Assembly (NCBI GenBank): GCA_002104985.1
Contig: MCGO01000326.1
Span: forward strand, 1-32,752
Direction of reading: 5' to 3'
From: Rhizoclosmatium globosum
Taxonomy: Eukaryota; Chytridiomycota; Chytridiomycetes; Chytridiales; Chytriomycetaceae
Length of the DNA: 32,752 nucleotides
Shown in pieces: positions 10,692 through 19,720 of this stretch (its first letter is position 1; every line of letters starts with the position of its first letter). The notes beneath the pieces are model-generated. The model searched no databases, was not told the DNA's origin, and worked only from the letters and a program-made list of their open reading frames with translations. Both the position numbers and the translations under genes were made by a program.

Positions 10692-10727
10692 TGGATGAGA
10701 TCTTTTAAAATTGGAAATGAACTTACA

Positions 10728-13700
10728 TCAGCTATACGTCGCTAACGTGTCCAGCAGCTCCACGGGAGGCCAAATGCAAGATAGGAAAGTATGTGGATTG
10801 TCATCCACTCGCTGAGATCCTCGGTAGTCATCCTCAGCCTGCCTCGAAGTGGGACCAATCCCACCTTCGTCCAATCTCCCTTCCACTTCTTCCACCACAA
10901 CATACTCTAAACGACCTTTTACAATTCGCTGCTTCTTTGCAGGCGGTAGTTTGGAGTCACTGTCACTTGGTCCTCCATTTCCCTCACTGCCTCGACTTCC
11001 ACCACTTCGTCCACTCCCTCCACCTCTCCCTCCTCCCGGTCCTCCACCACCTGGATCGCCGTTTCCGTCATTGTTTTCAGCACCGCCTGTCCCACCACCT
11101 CGAATGTGGTGATGAACCCGCATCAACGCAATCGCCCATGTTAGATTCTCAATGAATAAGCCGCTTTTGATGTCGCGTGGGAGACGGAAGGTTAGGCTAT
11201 CACGCGAAGAAACTGCACGACCGCTGCACCGTGGGTTGGAGCATTTGAATGTCTTGGCTTTCCCAATTCGTGAGATGCGGCCGCAGAAGCACATGATTGT
11301 TGACCCAATCTAGTGAACAGTGAACAGGTTAAATAAAGTAAAATACATGAGACTCTTACTTCAGTCACTATGACTACAGCCTTGATCTTTCCAACTCTGC
11401 CAACAAGAGGAAACGCGGGATCAAATTCTTTGGCCATGATTTTTTTCATTGTGGGTATGTTCCAGGCAGGTCCACCAGGATTAAAGAACGCGCCGTCATT
11501 TTCTGACTTTTTGTACGCCATTATTGTGGTTTGTTTCCTGATGGAAGCATGAGCCGCATATGAAAGGACCGTCTTGACCCATTCTAAGACAGAGGAGGTT
11601 AGATTCAAAATTAAGTGATCAATCATACTCACTTGGAATACCATCCTTCCCAGAAGTCACTTTCTTGTTTGTGGTTTTGGAGTTGAAGTCAGATGTAGCG
11701 TATGAGTCTGCACCAGAATTCCATTCCGCGGCAGATCGTCGAACTCGTTGAGCGTACTTGTTCAATTTGTCCTGTGCGTTCTTGAGCAGCCGTGACAAAA
11801 GGTTTGTGTCATCTCCACCACCGCCTCCAACACCACCTCCATCAAAGGTGATATTGAATTCATTTCGCATCTTTTTCAACTCCTTATCCACTCTCCCCAC
11901 TTCATCCAGAAAATCATTTTCCTCCTCCACCACATTCATGTCATCTGGGCCAGGAGTTGGTTTACGAACCATTCTTGCTGACGCGCGAAGATCCTTCAAC
12001 CTAGCATCCAATTCCTGTTCCGCTACAAGTACAAGATTTTCCAGTCGCAATGTTTCTTTTGATACAACTTGATCACCAGAGGCGTATTGAACAAGATCCA
12101 GTACAGCAGCAGCGACAAGACTCCGTAACTCCACCACAGCCTCAAGTTGATCAATGGCTCTGTCTCGAAACGATTGAAGTGTGCTGATGCGTTTCTGAAG
12201 ACGACAAATCACTGCTTCAAATCCGACTCCAATCTGAACAACATGACCAGTGCTCGCCATCTGCGTTTCTACTGTTCTCCCACCTGGATCACTGCTCAAC
12301 AATAAACGAGATGTTCCAAACGCATTCCGAAACGCAGACTGAACCGCTTCTGATGGATTCGTGATCCAAACATCAGGACTGTGGAAGGATCCCATCCGAG
12401 ATTTAAATAGTTCAGTATCTTCAGCATGCACTGCGCCCAATTTGACAGAGTCGTAACGAAAGGATCCAAAGTTGTGTTGCCGAGCATAAACAATCATGGC
12501 ATCTTCCAGTTTGCGTCGGTGCTTTGCAGAACATTCATTCTGAATTCGATTTCGGATGTACCGAACCAAGTGCGATGCATGCCGATATTCCTCGCGTGCC
12601 TTCAAGTTTGATGGATTTGCAGAATAGTATTCTCGAGTCTCAGCCATCTCTTTCAAAGAATCTGACAATAACTCTTGGACTTCATTAAAGCTGACATCAA
12701 TGGAATCGCGGTTGACTGCGGGTGTTGTTGTTGGATAACGTCGAGGGGCGTTTTTGTATGAATATTGTTTCGTAATCTGTCCTAATTCTTTGGTGTTCAT
12801 GTGGTGAGTTTGAAGCGGCAACATTGATTTGAAGATTCCAGTTTCCCTGTCATACGTAATGCTGATTGCACCTGGCCTATACGTCATGAATTTATTCTTG
12901 GACGCCGGGAAGTTGATTGTTGAGTTCTTTGTCAGACGAAGGTGGATGACATTCCTTGCACTCGCAAATATCTTGAATCCCAGTGGATGAACAACAAGCC
13001 TCTGACAGAGCGGACCTCCTTTTTCTAAAGCCAGACGCATCAAGTTCAGGTAATGCAAATTGACAGAAGGGAAATTAGGCGGCCATGGAATCTCTCTGGT
13101 GGGTTCATCACAAGAATCAAGGAAATAGCCTTCAATGTGTGGAGCTGTATGTTTGTTCTGATCAAAGACTGCAGACTGCATCCCCCGAACTTGAGAGTCA
13201 GGCAGTCTGGGAAATATGGTGTGACCATCAACCGAGAGATAACGACGATTTGAGTGGCTGAACTGTTCATGGAATGATTTTCCTGGTTGAGTGTGTTGGA
13301 TTAGGAAAGTGGAATGAAAGAGATGATGTCAGAGAAAGGAAAAAAGATTACCTAATTTCAGGCCAGTAGTAGCCCATGTCTTGTATCTGGCAATAGCGCC
13401 TTTGAACGCACCCTGCACAACACCTGTGTTGTTGAGCTGTTCACCAACCTTGTTTTCCAAGAATCCTTCATTCCCAAACAACAGATACTTGCTCTTACTC
13501 AGCTTAAATATATCAGTGAACAAGTTTACAAGATCATCTCGGCATAAATGTGTGATGTTGACATATGGTGTTGCAGATATTAGTCGTGTTCCAGTTTCCA
13601 GACACAAGCCCCACTGAACAGGCTGGATATATTGGAGAATAGAGGTCTTGAACGAGGTTCTTAGTTGAGCCAGAGTTAGCTGGGAGTTGTCCTCTGGGGC

Positions 13701-16000
13701 TTCGTCTTCTTCATCCACTCCCTCTTCCATTTGAACTCCAACACCTACGCCAACTCCAACTCCAACTCCAACAGGTATTTCAACATCAATTTCTTTCACA
13801 GGCTTGATGACAAATGAAACGACAAGAGCATCGAGAAACTGGGAAAGAGCCTTGGCGTAAAAGTTGCCTCCGACAGCAGGCCGAACTCCAGTGATGATTG
13901 CTGGATGCCTGTAACGCTCTATATTATTCCGCGACTGTATAGTATCATCGATTTCATTTTCCACTTGATAGACAGGCAAATTCATGACATACTGATAGAT
14001 GGAAAGTTCATGTGGACTCAAAGAACTCAGATTCACTTGATGATCAGTACCAACCAGAAACCCATCAACCATGCTGAACGGGGCAGTTTCAATAATCACA
14101 TCCATGGCTCTAGTGGTGCCAAGTTCTGCATCAGTCAAAGGGACTTTGGAATCAGGGAAGCGATTAAACAAGAGATTCGAAAAACATTGTGCAGCATCAT
14201 GAAGATTTTGAACTGGTATGGCTTGACCAACACCTGGTGCAAGCCGAACTCGATAAACAACCTCTCCGGATGAATCTTCACTTGTATTCTGTTGGCGTGG
14301 AACATAGTCCTCATTATCTCCACCCTGAAGACTTTCTTCATCATCACTATTGTCTGCTTTAGCCTCCTTTGCAGCCTTCTTTTCTCTCTTCAAGTCATCT
14401 TCAAGCCAGATGCTCAGACTCAGTTTCAACGCTGAGATGCTATAGTCCTTCAAGTATTTTGCAAGGTAAAGATCCTTGTTGGGGATGTTGAAGCCAGATT
14501 CTGAATCCAAAAGTTGAGTAACAACAGCAGTCCTTAAGAGCGCGAGCTGATTGGCAGAGTGGTCCGTCGGATAATACCAATACTGTCCAGAATCGGTGAT
14601 GAACCCAACAGCTCCGTCATTCATTTCTTCTTCCCAAACTTTAAGCGATTCACTGGTATTTGCTGCTCCCAACAACATGGCCAAGATGATCATTCGATCC
14701 CAACAACTCGACTTTGAAAGTTTGAGCCCATCAAGTTCCGTGACAATATCAAACAGAATTCTCAGTGGATTTGAATTTTTATCTCCAAACAGGTCGCGTA
14801 GAATCTCAAGAAGATGTTGAGGTTGCTGGCCAGCAGACAGACGATTATTCTCAATCTCAGGGCTCTGGTTTCTTTTGAATGTTGGAGAGTCCAGAAACGA
14901 TAATATTCTGTGGTGGACTGGAAACTGATTCTGATCTTCGGGCGGACCATTTTGAAGTCTGATGTTTACAGCGGCTGCATGCAACTTGTTGAACAAATTG
15001 ATGGTTCCAGGAGTAAGAACATGGACAGTGTCAAAGATCAAGGTTGAAAGATCCACGTAAGCTTTGAGTGACTGTCTTTCAGCTTCGTTTGGAACCGTTC
15101 CTATTCAGCAAAAGTGATGAAATGAGAAAAGCAAAGAGGAGTATAAAGTTATCTGAGACGTAAAGTAAACATACCATAAGCTACATATGTATTCAAGAAA
15201 TGCTGTTCGTGGTCTTTCTTGTCAACCGTCATCCTTTTCCGCTCAAGTATCATGTCTGCTTGTGCAGCAGTCATGTCCCTAAACCCAGAAAAGGTCAGTT
15301 CTTTGATTCCAACGTTGAAGTAAAAGAACACTTACGCAAGATCAATCTGTTCTTGGGTTGCATCATCAGCTAGGTTGCGACGGTTCACAAATGCTTGTTT
15401 CAGCTGACGTTCCTGCTCTTCTTTGAGAATCTTGATTACTTTGGGAGCCATTTGTTTCAGCTTTTTGTTGTCTAGTTCAAAGATTGAAGTATCAATCTTG
15501 CGACGAGGTTGTTTCTAGGTATTTCGGTTAGATTACATTAAGGTTCTATACTTCAAATATTATACCAAGACTTGAACTTCTTCAATCTCAATGGGGCCAT
15601 CACTCTTGGTCTTGTCACTCTCAGTCTCAGAATCTCCAGTCTTGTTCTGTTTGAAAAGCGGCAGAAACAAGGCCTCGTATTGATTGTTGTTGGACCAGTT
15701 ACGCGGAACCTCGCCCAGTTGCGGAACTCGTTGTGAAGGCATAGTACCAGACAAGTGGGCTCCTTTGTATCCACGAGTGTGTTTGAAGGTAAATTTGGAC
15801 CCATCTGAGGAAACAACAACTGGACGGATATTCAAGACTTTTGAATCAGACGGAAGAATATTGGTTTGAAGTGTCAGATTCGGAAAGTTGTGCTGAGCAA
15901 ATACAAAATCCCAGTCATCATCATTGAAGCGCTCTTGAACTCTTTGATGCAGGACAAAATCAAGAGTCAGTTGCGCGCCCCCTTCAAAACGTTGCTCCAT
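10728..16000 (-). CDS. Giant Fanzor/TnpB-like RuvC nuclease, intact frame
   Basis: A seven-exon frame: 16000-15566, 15514-15336, 15278-15175, 15100-13352, 13282-11633, 11583-11360, 11309-10728; 1640 residues, all phases consistent, introns 49-74 nt. The C-terminal third has the order of Fanzor and TnpB nucleases: RuvC-I Asp1154 in LLLSSDPGGRTVETQ, followed by a helix RLQKRISTLQS; about 295 residues later VVIVTEIGSTIMCFCG (Glu1447, Ser-Thr-x-x-Cys); a Cys ribbon C1454/C1456/C1470/C1475; then RD at 1483-1484 and 1492-1493. A Gly-rich tail and PPAKKQR, a possible nuclear signal, follow. Known members cut DNA guided by an RNA from the same locus; that is inference here. Residues 1-1150 are unrecognised: a coiled K/E-rich part, acidic linkers and a VGVGVG repeat. 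Real protein may start further upstream, where the frame is open to about 16283. Far longer than usual Fanzors. Confidence 0.75.
11189..12300 (-). other. RuvC-like and zinc-ribbon core of the Fanzor-like protein
   Basis: This sub-region codes for the recognisable nuclease core. Asp1154 is at 12288-12290, Glu1447 at 11360-11362 just before an intron, the first zinc cysteine at 11289-11291, and the RD pairs near 11199 and 11172. The zinc ribbon has CxC and CxxxxC pairs instead of the usual CxxC pairs. The order matches the published Fanzor/TnpB motif D-X(125,275)-[TS]-[TS]-X-X-[C4 zinc finger]-X(5,50)-RD except that the first spacing is about 295, lengthened by a coiled and Gly-rich insert. No canonical RuvC-II IxxE was found, so the Glu before Ser-Thr is the best candidate, as in Fanzors with a relocated glutamate. 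Confidence 0.75.
13737..13780 (+). repeat. 6-nt coding minisatellite (Val-Gly repeat on minus strand)
   Basis: Tandem CCAACT units give an alternating Val-Gly run in the Fanzor-like protein, followed by an acidic linker. The unit length is a multiple of three, so copy-number changes keep the frame. Confidence 0.75.
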
Positions 16001-17841
16001 ATACGCAGAGTCTCTTCCAGCTTTAACCACCTTTGGACTACTGCGCGCATGTTTGCATATCCAAGCTTCGAGATAGACAGTGGAGACGACATGGGTTGTG
16101 CGACCCGACCTCGACCAAAGTGGGTTGCGATTGCTGCGTTCAAAACAAGATTGTTGGAATTCTTGAACTTTGGGTGACGGGACAAGAGCTTCCTTATGAC
16201 TGTGTTGAAGTTGTTGCGATACACAGAGGCATTGTCTTGACTGATAGACGCAGAAACAAGAGAGACAGGCTGTTCATGTACCAAGCCAGCAACAAAGTTT
16301 TGGATTCCAACAGCAACAGAGTGGCCTCGAACACGTCGAAGAGTATCATTCCAAGCTGGAGAAATAAGTTCATTCCATAGATAGACTTGGGTCTTGTTGC
16401 CGCCAGGACTTATGAACGACTGAGAAATGAATAGAGTCTTTGATGCGACTCTTTCCCACGTGGAGCAAATGAGTTGTTTGAGATCGAAAATCCCGAAGAA
16501 CCACAGTCTCGCCCATAAGATTGAGTGAAGACCCAACACTTTGATTTTGGCAGAAACAGGTTGGTTCTTGGTGGATTGAAAGACGTTGTAGCCAGCACTT
16601 GAAACAAAGGTAGATCTATTGTTGAATGCTCGGTTTTAATAATTGGAAGAAGTGGAAGAATAGAAAAACGTACATGTGATATCTTTGAATCCTTATTCTT
16701 GAAGAACACAACACCAAGCTCCGTAGCTCCTGAAACGTCATTGGTTCTTTGGTGAAATCAGGTGCTTTCGAATAATGCTTGAACAAGACAGACCCAGAAC
16801 ACCATTCTCCATTTGTAAACGTTGGCCATTGCCAGCAAGCCCGTTCAGTAACGTCAACGCTGATTGGAATACGTGATGCATACCATTCTTTTGTACTTTG
16901 AGCTGCGACCAATAACTTCTTGTTGAGCAAAGAAAGTCCAATCAACATCAGTTTGCTCAAGTCATCAGCTCTGTGTAGTTTTCAGAAGACTGGAAATATG
17001 CAGGACTGATTGGAGTGGCATCATGAACAGCTGCACTCTCCCATCCTGGTCAAATGATAAGTTTCGATACTTAATTCAACAACAAACACTCACCATGTGC
17101 CTCTCCCATCTCAACGTCTTCTTATCGTGCAAAACGTCACACCACCAACAACACGTTTCCAACTGCATCAACTTGAAGATTGAGACGGTGCTGGTTGTCC
17201 TGAGCAACTTGACTCGGTGTTGATGAATGGGGGTGTTCATAAACGTGCACTGTTTGTCCAGTGCAGAGTTTCCACAATACCCCAGTACATTCTTGATCCG
17301 CCCTCTTGTTGTACTGCTGAACTGCACCAAACAACTCTATTGCCTCCTTGTCACTAGCTTGAATTTATTGGCTGCTGCGAATCAAGTCGGTGCGCCAAGT
17401 ACGGACCATAGCTTTGAGAAACGTCTTGATTCTTCACGGCGTGATATACGTTAGTATGTCACGTCAGTCGGATCACCATTTGTGAATGCCTGCCAGGTAG
17501 CAGCCAGTTGGCGAAGAACAATAAAGTCATGAAGTTTAAGCTCCCGATTTGTCATGGCTGTCCGTGGAGGTTTCAACTGTTTCCATCGTTGGTCTTGATC
17601 CAAATTGGATAACTGCAGGACGCATAGAGTGAGCTGCTGTTGCTGGATGATTGACTGAGTATACAGACTTGATCCCATTTCGAAGGCCTGGTTTACTAGA
17701 CGAGCGTCCATAATCCCAAGCGACGTGACACAGCGAGAGGCGTCAGAACCAGCCACAATTGTCGATTCACAACTGAGTTGGCACTTGTGGATGGAGTGAC
17801 AGTAGCATTTGGATCAGCCAGAGTCGGAGAATTGGAGATCA

Positions 17842-17965
17842 GGAGCAACGGGAGCAACAGGAGCTACACGGCAACGAGGGCTACAGGAGCAACGAGGGCT
17901 ACGGGAGCGACAGGAGCAACAGAAGCAACGGGAAAAACGGGAGCAACAGGAGCTACGGGAGCAAT
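17842..17965 (+). repeat. Minisatellite, about 9-nt GGAGCAACR units
   Basis: Imperfect tandem units of GGAGCAACG/GGAGCAACA/GGGCTACGA type. On the minus strand one frame gives Val-Ala-Pro repeats, but the frame is not kept on both sides: the finger-encoding exon enters in one frame and the next good stretch leaves in another. Confidence 0.8.
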
Positions 17966-18006
17966 GGGAACAGTAGAACAGTGGTAACGGCTGGATCATA
18001 GTTTGG

Positions 18007-18069
18007 ATGTGACTCAATCATATGTCGAATCAAGTCTTGACAATATCCATCTTGAAGGCAGACAGGACA
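18007..18069 (-). other. C2H2-type zinc finger motif
   Basis: The exon starting at 18078 encodes DDTCPVCLQDGY followed by an Asp-Leu-Ile-Arg helix and two histidines, spacing C-x2-C-x11-H-x4-H, one residue shorter than the classic x12. It follows a well-formed 54-nt intron in phase with the preceding exon, which supports real coding origin. Confidence 0.6.
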
Positions 18070-18717
18070 AGTATCGTCCTATAACAGTATACCACATAAG
18101 TAAATATAAAATTGGCAAGATTCAAAACAAACCGTTGATCCAGCTTTGGGTGAATTTGAAATAAGTCGAGCAAGATGGTTGTTGAAAAGATTGGCATCTG
18201 TGTACGATCCTTCGAAGGAAGGTAGGCCGTAACGAAGCAGGTCGATGGAAATGTTGAGCCAACAGTGGGCTTCAACGCAGCCAATGTTGCAGCGTCGCTT
18301 GACTTTTGGTGAGAAGTCCGACACAGTGGACAGAAGCCATTCTAAGTGTTGAAATTAGTATGACAAACGAATATGAAATATCATACCAAGAAGTGTTGTT
18401 CAGTAAAACCTCTGCAAGTCGATAATCTTGATTCTGCAATTTGTCCATAGTATGAAGTGCTCCTTCTTCCAAGCTGCTCCGCTATCTGGTCGAGGACGTT
18501 GAGGCCAGCTTCCCAAAACAGAGCTACTTTGTCTTTCTTGTCTTCCTCCACCAAGTACATTGGATGTTCCGACAACATCTTTGACCCCACCACCTCCAAG
18601 TACATTGGATGACCTTCCGAGAATTCCAAGTCCACCACTGCTGACAGACGTGAATTGTTTGTCCGCGACAAACAAACTTTGACTCCCGCTCCGACTCCAC
18701 CAATACCAGTAGAACCA

Positions 18718-18862
18718 CTCCTGTTCCCACTTCCACCTCCACTTCCACTTCCACCTCCACCTCCACTCCACCTCCACTCCACCAACACCAGTAGAACCAC
18801 CACCGTCCCATTCCCACCAGCACCAGCACCAGCAGCAACACCAACACCACACCACACCAACA
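18718..18862 (+). repeat. CCACYT / CACCAR tandem repeats
   Basis: Six-nucleotide repeats of CCACTT/CCACCT followed by CACCAG/CAACAC runs. All three minus-strand frames read as low complexity (Gly-Ser, Trp-Lys-Trp-Arg or Val-Glu), so the true frame cannot be read from composition here. Confidence 0.8.
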
Positions 18863-19720
18863 TCAACATCAACATCAATCTCTGGTTCATCCATCAAAGA
18901 AGCAGCACCAGCCTTGACCATGAGCGCCAAAGTCACTTTGTACATGGCTTCGTGAATGGCCTCAACATTTGCAACCTTCTTTCCAAGAACTGGTTCAGCA
19001 CACACACCAACGTCCAGGAGTATCTTTGGACAGAACAGATACCTAAAAAGCAAAACGCGTCAACTCCAACAAGAATAATACTAGAAAGAGAACTAACCGA
19101 TTCAGCGACAAGATAAACACAACAGTTGGAACAACGTTTCGCCTTCGAGATACCAACTCCTGCCTAAACTGTTCCAACCTTCCACTCAGAGGAAATATAG
19201 TAGCGGCGTGAGTTTCTCGCAGCACATCAAAAGTTGCTTGATTGATACTGTAGCTCCAGTCCCCTGTGAAACAGCTGCAGTGATCCAATCCGTCAATCAT
19301 ACCCTGAGGACACTTGTACAGTTGAGGTACTATACTGAACTGCGTTTCACCCTCCAGATTGTTTTCAACATTGTGTCTGCGCACGGAAATAATGCGATTT
19401 CGAATCGCAATCAAGGCAGACCCAGCTGGATGAATGAACCCAAACTGAGATTCAAAAGAGGCCAGAGCTTCATGGATGGTCATACTGTCAATAGTATCCA
19501 AAAAGGATTGACAAATAGTACGACTGTGATGTACTCAAGAACCTATCATAAGCACGAGCAAACAACGATAGCGTGGCCTCAGGGTGTTGGGAATAAACGA
19601 TGTGCTGCCATCAACGTAGATAGAACCTTGAGGTACTTTGACGCGGGTCAGAGACAAAGACTCCTATTACGAAACAATAATAATGTGGTTAGAATCAAGA
19701 TGAGAGACATTTCGCTAAAC

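Noticed and set aside
16230..16360. Segment reading TLRRVRGHSVAVGIQNF with later Tyr, suggesting a tyrosine recombinase (Crypton-like) box
   Set aside because: Only an Arg and a GHS triplet match. The rest of a recombinase active site could not be placed, and the frame is disrupted just downstream. Too weak to call.
11100..16600. CRISPR array, tRNA or rRNA genes
   Set aside because: No regularly spaced repeats, cloverleaf or rRNA-like sequence was seen anywhere in the window; the repeats are contiguous minisatellites.
17451..17460. A 45-nt intron with CTAAC branch ending near 17412
   Set aside because: Signals look good, but the phase it gives leads to a stop soon after, so it cannot be used to repair the middle block with confidence.
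19535..19537. In-frame TGA codons as recoding (selenocysteine or altered code)
   Set aside because: Clear TGA stops end the carboxypeptidase, NMA111 and kinase genes here, no SECIS-like structure was seen, and one of the middle-block stops is TAA. Decay or error is simpler.
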